Positions 44,282-54,032 of a stretch of DNA of 64,000 nucleotides are shown here, in pieces. Origin of the DNA: VAYN01 sp963702075 (lineage in GTDB: Bacteria > Actinomycetota > Thermoleophilia > Solirubrobacterales > 70-9); assembly GCA_963702075.1 (NCBI GenBank), contig OY969703.1:1550001-1614000 (forward strand), in the 5' to 3' direction. Every line of letters starts with the position of its first letter. The stretch's first letter is position 1. The notes beneath the pieces are model-generated. The model worked only from the letters and a program-made list of their open reading frames with translations, was not told where the DNA came from and made no database searches. Position numbers and translations under genes: made by a program.

Positions 44282-44920
44282 ATGGACGGGACCGCCGTAC
44301 TCGCGATCTGGGGAGCTGTTACCGGCACGGCTTCGGTCGGCGTGCAGGCCGCAACCCACCTCCGCGACAGGGTGAAGCTGAACGTCACGGTCAAGTTCAC
44401 ACAGACCGAGCATGAGGACCTGCTGATCATCGAGGTCTCCAACCGAGGACGGCAGCCGACCACCATCACCGAGGCGGGATTCCTGGTCAAATCGGAGGTC
44501 ACCTATGAAGTCAAGGAGCGGAAGATCATCAACACCGCTCCGTTCTCGATTCGTTGGGACGATGGCTCTCCGGTGCTGTTGAAACCGGGGGAGGTCCACC
44601 AGTACAGACGAAACCTTGTCGGGTGGCCCGACCCGATGCTGCACGCTGAATCGCCCTTGCGCCCTTACGCCTCCGACTCCCATGGCCGCGAGTGCTGGGG
44701 CGAGCCCGGACCCTTCCTCCGGATGATGATGCACATGGGCTGGCAGCCAAGAGGCGTGGTGGACGGTCGCCTGGTTGAACCCATGGAGGAACCGATGATG
44801 GCGGAGCCGGTGACCCCGAGATGGGAGGTCTGGCGGCCCAAACACGAGCGCGAGCCGTGGGCCTCGGACCCCGACATGAGCCAGGTCAAGGTCCGGCTGA
44901 ACGTCCAGATGCAGGACTGA
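44282..44920 (+). CDS. membrane-anchored protein with Ig-like domain, unknown
   Basis: 212-aa protein. A weak N-terminal hydrophobic helix (AVLAIWGAVTGTASVGVQ) leads to a beta-sandwich-like domain (LNVTVKFTQTEHEDLLIIEVSNRGRQPTTIT; KPGEVHQYRRNLVG). The rest is Met/Trp/Pro-rich (FLRMMMHMGWQPRG). It has the same plan as the gene at 28115-28804 without clear sequence identity. Last gene before attR. Confidence 0.55.
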   Translation: MDGTAVLAIWGAVTGTASVGVQAATHLRDRVKLNVTVKFTQTEHEDLLIIEVSNRGRQPTTITEAGFLVKSEVTYEVKERKIINTAPFSIRWDDGSPVLLKPGEVHQYRRNLVGWPDPMLHAESPLRPYASDSHGRECWGEPGPFLRMMMHMGWQPRGVVDGRLVEPMEEPMMAEPVTPRWEVWRPKHEREPWASDPDMSQVKVRLNVQMQD

Positions 44921-44936
44921 TCCGCAGTCAGTCTCC

Positions 44937-44965
44937 TGGCGCAAACTGGCCCATTTACTGGCCCA
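44937..44965 (+). repeat. three TGGCSCA motifs near attR
   Basis: TGGCGCA (44937-44943), TGGCCCA (44947-44953) and TGGCCCA (44959-44965), at periods 10 and 12, about 50 bp inside attR. They match the motif near attL and in the 29-kb repeat cluster. Confidence 0.5.
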
Positions 44966-45012
44966 CGCTCGGGCACAACCGCTCTAGAAAGCGGGAAATC
45001 GGCATATGTACT

Positions 45013-45056
45013 GGCCTGCAAAGCCGTTTACACCAGTTCGATTCTGGTAGGCGCCT
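45013..45056 (+). repeat. attR of element 2 (partial tRNA-Cys copy)
   Basis: 44-bp perfect copy of tRNA-Cys from anticodon stem to discriminator. The tRNA 5' half is absent, so this copy is not a working tRNA gene. Confidence 0.92.
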
Positions 45057-45155
45057 TCGCTTCGGCGAGCAGCAGCCGCGCGCAAGACTACGATTCTCAT
45101 GGTCGCTCCCTGTCGGTAGTTGCTTTGTCGGCAGTGCCAGTGGACACTGCGCTCC

Positions 45156-47222
45156 GTGACCTCGATCCGGCGCGGGCTTTTGGTGCTCTTTCTCGATGCG
45201 GCGATCCTGCTGCTGCTCTCGGAGCTGCTGCCTGGCTTCGTGCTCGACGGGCCTGCTGCTGCGCTTGGGGCGGCTGCGGCAATTGGTCTGCTCAACGGGC
45301 TGGTGTGGCCGGTGGTCGCTCGCCTTGCCTTGCCGCTGACGGTGTTGACGCTGGGGATCGCGGCGCTCTTGCTGAATGGGCTGTTGGTGACGGTGGCGGT
45401 CGATTTGATCCCGGGGGCGGAAGTGAGCCGGGTCTTCGACGGGGTCGTGATCACCGTCGCCCTGGCTGCGTTCACGGCCGCGCTCTACTCGCTGCTGGCG
45501 ATCGACGAAGACGACGCCTGGTACCGCAACGTCGTCCGCCGGCAGGCGCGGAGACGGGGGCAGATGTCCGAGAGCGAGGTTCCCGGCATCCTGTTCCTCG
45601 AGATCGACGGGCTCGCCCATGAGGTGCTGAGGCGGGCGCTCAGCGACGGCAACGCGCCGACGCTGGCGGCTTGGCTGCGCAGCGGCTCCCATCAGCTCCA
45701 GCGTTGGGAGACCGACTGGTCCTCGCAGACCGGCGCCTGCCAGGCGGGCCTCCTCCACGGCTGCAACGAGGACATGCCCGCCTTCCGCTGGTGGGAGAAG
45801 GAGCGCGGCGCGGCGATCGTCACCAACCACCCCCGCGATGCGGAAGAGATCGAGCGGCGCTGCTCGGACGGGCACGGGCTCCTGCACGCCGACGGCGCCA
45901 GCCGCGCCAACATCCTCTCCGGCGACGCGCCGCACTCGATGCTGACGATGAGCACGGCGCTGCGCCGTCGCCGCCCGATCGGCCGCGACTACGCCGCCTA
46001 CTTCGCCCAGCCCTACGCGGTGGCGCGGACCTTGGTGCTGGTCCTGGCCGACGTCGCCCGTGAGCGCCGCGCCGCCCGCAGTCAGGTCCGCGACGACGTG
46101 CGGCCGCGGATCGGACGCGCTCGCTCCTACGCGCTCGTTCGCGCCTGGGGGACGGTGGTCCAGCGGGACCTCCAGGTCGCGGCGGTTATCGGCGACGTCC
46201 TCGCCGGCCGCCCGGTCATCTACACGACCTTCCTTGCCTACGACGAGGTCGCCCACCACTCCGGGACCGAGCGCCACGACGCGCTCGCCGTCCTTCACGA
46301 CCTCGATCGGCAGATCAAGCGGATCGCCGAGGCCTGCGCCGAGGCCCCGCGCCCCTACCGGCTGGTGGTCCTCTCCGACCACGGCCAGTCGCAGGGCGAA
46401 ACCTTCCTCGACCGCTACGGGAAGACGCTGGAGGACCTGGTCCGTGGCGCCTGCGACGCCGACAGCGTCGTCGTCGCCGAAGGGGGAGACGAGGACGCCC
46501 TCTCCTACATGAGCGCGGGGCTGACCGAGGTCGCCCGCGACGACACGGTCGCCGGCCGCACGGTGCGGGCCGCCACCCGCGATCGCCGCGCCGACGGGGC
46601 GGTGATGCTCGGTGCCGACGCCCGCGAGGAGAGCAAGGAGTCCCACGGCGACGGTCTGCCGGAGCTCTCGGTCATGGCTTCGGGGTGCCTGGGCCTGATC
46701 AGCTTTCCGCGCGAGCCGGGGCGGGTGAGCCGCGAGCGCGTCGAAGCCCTCCATCCACGCCTGCTGCCGAGCCTCTGCGAGCACCCGGGCATCGGCTTCG
46801 TGCTGGTGCGCTCGGAGCGCGACGGGGCGCTGGCGATCGGCGCGGGAGGGACGTACTTCCTCGACTCCGACCGGGTCGAGGGGGAGGACCCGCTCGCGCC
46901 CTTCGGCCCGAACGCCGCCGATCATCTGCGGCGGACCGACGGGTTCGCGCACTGCGCCGACCTGATGGTCAACAGCACCTACTGGCCGCAGTTCGGCGAG
47001 GTCGCCGCCTTCGAGGAGCTGGTCGGCTCGCACGGGGGCATGGGGGGGACGCAGAGCTTCCCCTTCGTCTTCCACCCGAGCGAGCTGGTTTGGCCGGACC
47101 GCGAGGTGGTCGGCGCCGAAGGCGTCCACAGGATCTTCCGCGGCTGGTTGGCGGAGCTCGGCCAGACCGCCTACGCGAGCGAGGTCTCCTCACCGGGCAA
47201 GAGCACGCGGGTCTCGACGTGA
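45156..47222 (+). CDS. holin-4-type membrane domain fused to alkaline-phosphatase-superfamily phosphodiesterase
   Basis: 688-aa protein. The first 125 residues hold about four transmembrane helices of the phage_holin_4_2 type (LLLLSELLPGFVLDG; NGLVWPVVARLALPLTVLTLG). The remainder is a nucleotide pyrophosphatase/phosphodiesterase-like domain with metal-site elements LEIDGLAHE, WSSQTGACQAG, YDEVAHHSG, VLSDHGQSQG and GSHGGMGG. Probably a cell-surface phosphohydrolase. GTG at 45156 is chosen as start (VTSIRRG); the frame is also open from TTG 45120. The end overlaps the convergent MBL gene by 52 bp. Confidence 0.85.
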   Translation: MTSIRRGLLVLFLDAAILLLLSELLPGFVLDGPAAALGAAAAIGLLNGLVWPVVARLALPLTVLTLGIAALLLNGLLVTVAVDLIPGAEVSRVFDGVVITVALAAFTAALYSLLAIDEDDAWYRNVVRRQARRRGQMSESEVPGILFLEIDGLAHEVLRRALSDGNAPTLAAWLRSGSHQLQRWETDWSSQTGACQAGLLHGCNEDMPAFRWWEKERGAAIVTNHPRDAEEIERRCSDGHGLLHADGASRANILSGDAPHSMLTMSTALRRRRPIGRDYAAYFAQPYAVARTLVLVLADVARERRAARSQVRDDVRPRIGRARSYALVRAWGTVVQRDLQVAAVIGDVLAGRPVIYTTFLAYDEVAHHSGTERHDALAVLHDLDRQIKRIAEACAEAPRPYRLVVLSDHGQSQGETFLDRYGKTLEDLVRGACDADSVVVAEGGDEDALSYMSAGLTEVARDDTVAGRTVRAATRDRRADGAVMLGADAREESKESHGDGLPELSVMASGCLGLISFPREPGRVSRERVEALHPRLLPSLCEHPGIGFVLVRSERDGALAIGAGGTYFLDSDRVEGEDPLAPFGPNAADHLRRTDGFAHCADLMVNSTYWPQFGEVAAFEELVGSHGGMGGTQSFPFVFHPSELVWPDREVVGAEGVHRIFRGWLAELGQTAYASEVSSPGKSTRVST

Positions 47223-47929
47223 GGAGCGAGCTCGCGCATCCGGGCCGCGAACTCCGGCCCGGGCGTCCGCAGCGGTCCCCCGCGAAGGCGGGCGAGGCCG
47301 AAGGGGTAGAAGGTGCCCCAGTGGATCGGCACCGCCACTCGCGGTGCGAGCAGCGCCGCCGCGCGAGCCGCTCCCCGCGGGTCGAGGTGGCCGGCGCCGA
47401 TGTTCGGCCCCCAGCCCCAGACCGGCAGCAGCGCGAGGTCGAGCTGCGGGTCGAGGTCGGCCATGCCGTCGAAGAGGTCGGTGTCCCCCGCGAAGTAGAC
47501 GCGGCGGTGGCCGCGCACGAGGAAGCCGATCGTGCCCGGGTGGCTCGCGAAGCGGCGGTGCCCGCCGTCGTGGCGGGCCTCGACCGCGACCACCTCCAGG
47601 CTGCCGACTCGGCTCGACTCGCCGGGCGCCAGCTCGGCGACGGCCCGGAAACCGTTGTGCTCGAAGAACCCGCGCGAGCCCGGCGGCCCGAGGATCCGCG
47701 TCGCGCGGCCGAGCCGCCGCAGCGAGGCGAGATCGGCGTGGTCGTGGTGCAGGTGCGAGATCAGCACGGCGTCGAGGTCCGCGCCGACCGCTGCCGCCGG
47801 AAGCGCGCCGTGGCGGACCAGCGGGCCGACCCGCCGGCCCAGGACCGGATCGGTGAGCAGTCTCGTGCCGTCGACGTCGATCAGCACGGTTCCGTGCCCG
47901 ACATAGGTAATGGTGTCTGAGATGCCCAT
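47171..47929 (-). CDS. MBL-fold metallo-hydrolase (UlaG-like)
   Basis: 252-aa metallo-beta-lactamase-fold protein. It has ISHLHHDHADLASL (HxHxDH), VEARHDGGH, FAGDTDLFDGM and PIHWGTFYPF, the set seen in UlaG/RomA-like hydrolases. The substrate is unknown. The ATG at 47929 overlaps the start region of the divergent AI-2E-type permease gene: the two ATG codons share two bases on opposite strands. Confidence 0.88.
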   Translation of the reverse strand: MGISDTITYVGHGTVLIDVDGTRLLTDPVLGRRVGPLVRHGALPAAAVGADLDAVLISHLHHDHADLASLRRLGRATRILGPPGSRGFFEHNGFRAVAELAPGESSRVGSLEVVAVEARHDGGHRRFASHPGTIGFLVRGHRRVYFAGDTDLFDGMADLDPQLDLALLPVWGWGPNIGAGHLDPRGAARAAALLAPRVAVPIHWGTFYPFGLARLRGGPLRTPGPEFAARMRELAPHVETRVLLPGEETSLA

Positions 47930-49064
47930 GCGTCGAGTATGGAAGCGTTCTGCGCAAGACGAGCTGGTCGAGATCGAGCCGGGCGAGCTGAGCGGGCTCT
48001 TCTCCGCCCCGCAATGGCTGCGGGACCTCGGCTTCTCGGCCTGGCTCCTGGTCGGGGCCGGCGCCGCCCTGATCGGCCTGATCTGGCTGCTTTCGCTGAC
48101 CCAGACGATCGTGATGCCGGTGATCACCGCGACGATCGTCGCCGCGGTCGCCTCGCCCCTCGTCGACTGGCTCCAGCGGCACCGGATTCCGCGCGGAGTC
48201 AGCGCCGCCCTCGTCCTGCTCGCGATCGTGGCGATCGCCTTCGGCGTTGGCCTGATCGTCTTCACCGGTATCGCCAGCCAAGCGGAAGGCCTCTCCGAAG
48301 GGCTCGAGGAGGGGGCTCGGCAACTGGAGTCCTGGGCACGGGACCTCGGCGTCAGGGCGCCGACCGCCGCCGACGCCAATGCGGGCACGAGCGCCTCGGT
48401 CAGCGAAGCCTTCCAGGCCTTGACGCAGGGGCTCCTCGGCGGCATCGACAGGCTGGCCTCGCTCGCCGTCTTCCTCTCCTTCACCGCCCTCAGCCTCTTC
48501 TTCCTGCTCAAGGATGCGCCGACGATCGGCGGTTTCGTCGAGCGCCACCTCGGAGTTCCCGTCCCGGCGGCGCACTCGATCCTCGGGCGGCTGGCGGGAA
48601 GCATGCGCGGCTACTTCCTCGGGGTGACGATCGTCGCGATCTGGAGCGCGCTGATCGTCGGCGCGGGCGCCCTGCTCCTCGACGTGCCGCTGCCCGGGAC
48701 GATCGCCGTCGTCACCTTCCTCGGCGGCTACGTCCCCTACATCGGCGCCTGGACCGCCGGCATCTTCGCCGTCCTCATCGCCCTCGGAGGACAGGGGGCC
48801 GAGGTGGCGGGAGCGATGGCGATCGTGATCCTGCTGGCCAACGGCGTGCTCCAGCAGCTGGTCCAGCCGATCGCCTACGGGGCGGCGCTGCGGCTCCACC
48901 CGCTGGCGGTCCTGATCGCGACGATCGCCGGCGGCTGCCTGTTCGGCACCGTCGGCCTGGTGCTCGCCGCGCCGCTCCTCTCAGCCGCGGTGAGGATCAA
49001 GAGCGACCTCTCCCCGGCCGCCGAGAGCGAGCGCGAGGTTGAGGTCAACCCCCCGCACGCGTAG
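47928..49064 (+). CDS. AI-2E family transporter (UPF0118 permease)
   Basis: 378-aa polytopic membrane protein with about eight helices. Typical family stretches are VMPVITATIVAAVASPLVDWLQRH, FLSFTALSLFFLLKDAPTIGGF and GGYVPYIGAWTAGIFAVLIALGG (each shown in part). The family includes quorum-signal exporters and Na+/H+ antiporters. Starts at 47910, 47922 or 47928 are all possible; 47928 is chosen as the closest to the conserved part. Confidence 0.85.
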   Translation: MRRVWKRSAQDELVEIEPGELSGLFSAPQWLRDLGFSAWLLVGAGAALIGLIWLLSLTQTIVMPVITATIVAAVASPLVDWLQRHRIPRGVSAALVLLAIVAIAFGVGLIVFTGIASQAEGLSEGLEEGARQLESWARDLGVRAPTAADANAGTSASVSEAFQALTQGLLGGIDRLASLAVFLSFTALSLFFLLKDAPTIGGFVERHLGVPVPAAHSILGRLAGSMRGYFLGVTIVAIWSALIVGAGALLLDVPLPGTIAVVTFLGGYVPYIGAWTAGIFAVLIALGGQGAEVAGAMAIVILLANGVLQQLVQPIAYGAALRLHPLAVLIATIAGGCLFGTVGLVLAAPLLSAAVRIKSDLSPAAESEREVEVNPPHA

Positions 49065-49074
49065 CCTGCGGGGA

Positions 49075-49755
49075 GTGTCAGAGCAATCGGCGCGAGCTGA
49101 TAAATCTGCTCGTTCAGGATCTGTCGGGACGGCGGCCCTCAGCCGCTCCTACCTGGACTCGCTGCGCGCCGCCGATCTTGCGGGCGCCTACAAGGTCGCC
49201 TCCGGGGCGCTGCAGCGGGGGATGTCGCTGGCCGCTCTGTACCAGCGGGTGATCACTCCCGCCATGCACGAGCTCGGCCGCCTCTGGGCGGAGGGCGCGA
49301 TCACGCTGGCCGACGAGCGCCTGGCGACCGCCGTGACCCATCGCGTGCTGGCGGCGATCCGGCCGCCGAAGCTGTTCGACCAGACGTCTGAGTCGGACTC
49401 GGAGATGCCGTGTGCGTTGATGGCCGCGGTGCAGGGCGAGCAGCACGCGCTCGGCCTGCGAATGACCACCGACCTGCTCGAAGACGGCGGCTACCGGGTC
49501 GCCTATCTGGGAACTGACGTTCCCACCGACGCCCTGGTGCAGGCGGTTCGGGCGTTCTCCCCCGATCTCCTCGGCCTCTCGGTGACGATGCCCGAATCGA
49601 CGCAGTACCTCGAGGAGGCTGTCGAAGCGGTGCATGGTGAGCATCCGCAACTGCCCTTGATCGTCGGCGGTCAGGGCGGTCGGTCCCCCCGCCTTGACGG
49701 GGGGACCGTTGTGGAGGACCTGGAGCGGCTCGCGGAAAAGGTGCCGCTGCCCTAG
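49075..49755 (+). CDS. cobalamin (B12)-binding domain protein, CarH-like
   Basis: 226-aa protein with a four-helix cap (LYQRVITPAMHELGRLWAEGAITLADERLATAVTH, shown by its ends) and a Rossmann B12-binding domain with GEQHALGLRM, the lower-ligand His motif, and VAYLGTDVPTD. The cap carries Trp followed nine residues later by Glu-Arg; light-sensing CarH proteins have Glu-His there. There is no DNA-binding domain. It may sense B12 or act as a corrinoid carrier. GTG at 49075 is 11 bp after the permease gene. Confidence 0.82.
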   Translation: MSEQSARADKSARSGSVGTAALSRSYLDSLRAADLAGAYKVASGALQRGMSLAALYQRVITPAMHELGRLWAEGAITLADERLATAVTHRVLAAIRPPKLFDQTSESDSEMPCALMAAVQGEQHALGLRMTTDLLEDGGYRVAYLGTDVPTDALVQAVRAFSPDLLGLSVTMPESTQYLEEAVEAVHGEHPQLPLIVGGQGGRSPRLDGGTVVEDLERLAEKVPLP

Positions 49756-49758
49756 GGC

Positions 49759-50163
49759 TCAGGTGTGGTTGGGACCGTCGTCGGCCCCGCCACCGCCACC
49801 GCCACCGCCGCCGTGGTTATCGCCGCCGTTGTCGTCGGCTCCGCCGCCGCCACCACCGCCGCCCCGGGTCTCGACCTGGGTCGCGACCAGACCGCTCGAG
49901 GTGCTCTTCGCTTCGACCTCGACCGCCAGGCCTTTTTGCAGGCCACCGAAGCCACCGGCGATCCGCTGGAACTTGGTGGTGGAGGTGACCTTGATGCCGA
50001 CCTGGCTGCCGCTCTGGGTCTTGATCCGGAAGCTGTGGTTGTCGGCGTTCTTGGAGACGACGGTGCCGTCGATGTGCCGGAGCGCCGCCTGCGCCGGCAG
50101 CGCCGAGGCCGCGAGCATCAAGGCCGTTATGAGGAGTAAGGATGCGGTGCGCTTGCTGAACAT
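49759..50163 (-). CDS. secreted OB-fold-like (DUF5666-like) protein with Gly/Asp-rich tail
   Basis: 134-aa protein with signal peptide (RTASLLLITALMLAASALPAQA, cleavage near residue 27) and a beta-barrel-like domain (IDGTVVSKNADNHSFRIKTQ; VGIKVTSTTKFQRI), then a glycine-rich tail with DDNGGDNHGGG. The domain resembles DUF5666. The function is unknown; it ends 4 bp from the convergent B12 gene. Confidence 0.72.
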   Translation of the reverse strand: MFSKRTASLLLITALMLAASALPAQAALRHIDGTVVSKNADNHSFRIKTQSGSQVGIKVTSTTKFQRIAGGFGGLQKGLAVEVEAKSTSSGLVATQVETRGGGGGGGGADDNGGDNHGGGGGGGGGADDGPNHT

Positions 50164-50257
50164 GAAGTCCTGCCTTTCGTTGGACGATCCCTGGTTGCCC
50201 GGACTACGAAGGTGCTCCAGCGCGGGTTCAAATCGGTTAGGAAGAGGCAGCGACGGC

Positions 50258-51085
50258 TTAGCGCCGCCGCTGCCAGTTGGGGCGCCGGTAGGCCTCCTCG
50301 AAGCCGGACTTGAGGATGTTGCGATAGCTGCCGGACGGCCGGTCCGGCACCCGCTCGCCGGTCTCGACGAAGAGGGTGTGGCAGCCGGCCTCGGCGGCGT
50401 CGAGGATGCGGCGGTGCAGAAGCGCCGTCTGACAGCCGCGGCCGCGTGCCTCCTCCAGCGTCGCCGCGATCCCGAACTCGGCGACGCCGTCCTCGATCAG
50501 CATCGCCGCACAGGCCTGCGCCTCTCCCTCGACGCGGGCGGCGTAACAACGCCAACCGTCCCGGCCCGGCAGGCGGGCGAAGAACTCGGCGGCCCAGGCG
50601 GGCATGCCGAAGCCAACCGCGGCAATCGTCCCGAAGGGCTCGTCGTCGACGGCCTCGAGCTCGACCACCTCGACCTCCTCCGGAGCCGGGAAGCGCGGGG
50701 GGTGGGGGTCGCGGACGAACTTCATCCAGGCGTACCCCTGCTCGAAGCCCTTCTCCCGCAGCCACGCCTCGGCTTGCGCCGACCCCGGCAGCCCGGGGGT
50801 GAGGGGGACGCAGGGGGAGACGCCGTGCTCCTCCGCCCAGGCGATCGCGTAGTCGATGTCGGCTTCGGTTGCCTCAGGGGCGCCGAGCACCAGGTTCAGG
50901 ATCGGGACCTGGGGAAGGTCGCGCGTCAGCGTCGCCTGGAGGGAGCCGAACTCGCGCAGCTCGATGCCGTGCTCGGAGGTCACCTCGTGCGGCATCGACT
51001 GCCAGATGTCGCGCCAGAAGCGGCGCTCCACGCGGTCGAGCCCGGAGGGGTCGTAATGGGTCCCACGCTTGGTCTCGGGCGTCAT
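50258..51085 (-). CDS. GNAT-family N-acetyltransferase
   Basis: 275-aa acetyltransferase. The C-terminal half shows the GNAT core: CYAARVEGEAQACAAMLIEDG for beta strands 2-4, then AATLEEARGRGCQTALLHRRIL with the acetyl-CoA pyrophosphate loop RGRGCQ. The N-terminal half is a degenerate second GNAT-like domain. ATG at 51085 is chosen since earlier sequence lies in the zwf promoter region. The substrate is unknown. Confidence 0.82.
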   Translation of the reverse strand: MTPETKRGTHYDPSGLDRVERRFWRDIWQSMPHEVTSEHGIELREFGSLQATLTRDLPQVPILNLVLGAPEATEADIDYAIAWAEEHGVSPCVPLTPGLPGSAQAEAWLREKGFEQGYAWMKFVRDPHPPRFPAPEEVEVVELEAVDDEPFGTIAAVGFGMPAWAAEFFARLPGRDGWRCYAARVEGEAQACAAMLIEDGVAEFGIAATLEEARGRGCQTALLHRRILDAAEAGCHTLFVETGERVPDRPSGSYRNILKSGFEEAYRRPNWQRRR

Positions 51086-51110
51086 CGGGAAGGAGCATAG
51101 GCTCACGGTG

Positions 51111-52562
<1,452 letters not shown>

Positions 52563-52580
52563 AGCAGAAGAGAGGGGAGA

Positions 52581-52615
52581 ACGGAAAAGGGCCCCTTCCG
52601 GGGCCCCGTTTTCCG
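52581..52615 (+). terminator. rho-independent terminator after zwf
   Basis: GGGCCCC/GGGGCCC stem extended by CGGAAAA/TTTTCCG around a TTCC loop, 20 bp downstream of the zwf stop. Confidence 0.9.
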
Positions 52616-52802
52616 AGAGGACGTACCACCAGAGAGTTCTAAGTCCATGGCTCGTCGGTCCTCGAGCTTTTGAAGTTGCCCCCCATAAACACCGGGGAAT
52701 CCAGAAAGTTGCACCAAATGCATCGGCAGTTGCAATCGATCCTTTAGCCCCAGGCCCCTGCGCCGCCGCCCTCGCTTTCCCGCTGCTAGATTCAGGCGTC
52801 CC

Positions 52803-52875
52803 GGGCGTTTAGCTCAGTTGGGAGAGCGCCAGCTCGACAAGCTGGAGGTCACTGGTTCGAGCCCAGTAACGCCCA
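52803..52875 (+). tRNA. tRNA-Val(GAC)
   Basis: Acceptor GGGCGTT/AACGCCC, D-arm GCTC...GAGC, anticodon stem CCAGC/GCTGG with loop TCGACAA (anticodon GAC), T-arm ACTGGTTCGAGCCCAGT, discriminator A, no encoded CCA. Confidence 0.95.
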
Positions 52876-52967
52876 CTAGGACCGGCAAGGGTCCGGATTT
52901 GAGTCGGGGCATCGAGTCAGATGTCGTCCTCTGCGATTAAGATTCCTTACGCGCGAGACAACCAGAG

Positions 52968-53774
52968 GTGATGGAGAACGAGAAGGGTTCGAAGAAGGAC
53001 CGCGGAGTAATCGGTCGGCTGGTGAGCGAGCACAAGCCCTTCTCTGGCTTCGCGGGATCAGCGCTCATAGCCACGATTGCCTTGATAGCTCTGGTGGTGG
53101 GCAGCAACAGCAGCTCGAGCTCCAACTCAGGGCATCAGAGAGGGGCAAACGTTGCCGCTACGCAGGGCAAGGGCCGAACGACGCCCGATGCCTCCACCCC
53201 TGAAGAAGATCGGGACGGTGGTGGGATTCCCGATACCGAGGACGAATGCTCCGAACAACCGGGGGGCAAGCCAAACGGCTGCCCGGTTGTGACAGGGGGC
53301 CTCGCACTTTCGGAATTCATCGAAAAGTCGGATGAGGCCTTCTCTGAAGGTGGTGAACGCGAATATCTGAAGACGGACAATGTCGAAACGAGACAAGTGA
53401 CTGTTGGCGGAGTCATAGATCCGTTGGGCGTATCAATGGAAATTTCCGGCCCCGAAGAAGCCGGTGCTTTCACGATCTCTACCAACGGCGCCTTCGAAAC
53501 CATCGAAGGGCGGGTGGGGATCACGACCGAACCGTGCTCGGGGGGCTCCTATGCTTTCGTGGCTGTACGAAATGACGAAGGCGAACCACTCTGGCCGGCG
53601 AGTGGAAAGCTGCGACGTGTCCGGCGAGCAGCGGTCCCCTTTAAGGTGCGAATCGACTCGGAGGGCGCCGTAATTCTCTACGCACAAGCACCAGAACCTC
53701 CGCAATCCTGCGATGAATATGTCGGCCGGACGGCGGTCGGTTGGGTCCACACGCGCCTAAGTGCCTCCGAATAA
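52968..53774 (+). CDS. membrane-anchored protein with TSP3-like motif and possible NPCBM-like domain
   Basis: 268-aa protein. A basic N-terminus and one hydrophobic helix (about residues 28-45) are followed by a Ser/Asn linker, a thrombospondin-type-3-like Ca-binding stretch (DRDGGGIPDTEDECSEQPG), and a beta-rich C-terminal domain (FETIEGRVGITTEPC; AYV/FVAVRNDEGEPLW; VKVRIDSEGAVILY-like) resembling NPCBM carbohydrate-binding domains. That last assignment is tentative. The start is GTG 52968 or ATG 52971 after AGAGG. It is located after tRNA-Val. Confidence 0.6.
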   Translation: MMENEKGSKKDRGVIGRLVSEHKPFSGFAGSALIATIALIALVVGSNSSSSSNSGHQRGANVAATQGKGRTTPDASTPEEDRDGGGIPDTEDECSEQPGGKPNGCPVVTGGLALSEFIEKSDEAFSEGGEREYLKTDNVETRQVTVGGVIDPLGVSMEISGPEEAGAFTISTNGAFETIEGRVGITTEPCSGGSYAFVAVRNDEGEPLWPASGKLRRVRRAAVPFKVRIDSEGAVILYAQAPEPPQSCDEYVGRTAVGWVHTRLSASE

Positions 53775-53810
53775 TGCGTAGTGCTTCAAACAGTCCCTTA
53801 AGGTGAGTTG

Positions 53811-54023
53811 ATGCGTACGCCCTTCGGCAGGATCGGCTGGCCTTCCGTGGTCCTTGCGGCCGTCATCTTGGCCGTGATCGTGATCGGCTTGATCGTCCCC
53901 GGGCGGACCGGCGACCTCATTGCCGCCGGCGGTTTGATCGCCTTTGCAGGGATCGTCATTTTTGAATTGGGAGGCTTCTGGTCGGTGCGCCGGGGTTCGA
54001 GCAACGATCGGACCCGTTTCTGA
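53811..54023 (+). CDS. small two-helix membrane protein
   Basis: 70-aa protein with two transmembrane helices (VVLAAVILAVIVIGLIV and IAAGGLIAFAGIVIFELGGFW). No family recognised. ATG at 53811 has AAGGTGAG 4 bp upstream. Confidence 0.65.
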   Translation: MRTPFGRIGWPSVVLAAVILAVIVIGLIVPGRTGDLIAAGGLIAFAGIVIFELGGFWSVRRGSSNDRTRF

Positions 54024-54032
54024 GCGTTGCGC

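Larger units (their letters stand above)
26440..45056. mobile_element. element 2: integrative (mobilizable/conjugative) element at tRNA-Cys(GCA)
   Basis: About 18.6 kb between two 44-bp perfect copies of the tRNA-Cys 3' part. The right end carries MobF relaxase, excisionase-like and tyrosine integrase genes in one direction; the left and centre carry unknown genes, a giant secreted protein, several HTH regulators and an IS110 insertion. No coupling protein, VirB4 or replication initiator is recognisable, so it is either mobilizable or has lost transfer genes, perhaps at the IS110 site. The boundaries are seen directly; the transfer mode is inferred. Confidence 0.88.

Noticed and set aside
45013..45056. 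Second tRNA-Cys gene
   Set aside because: The 5' acceptor strand and D-arm are missing, so it cannot fold as a tRNA; it is attR.
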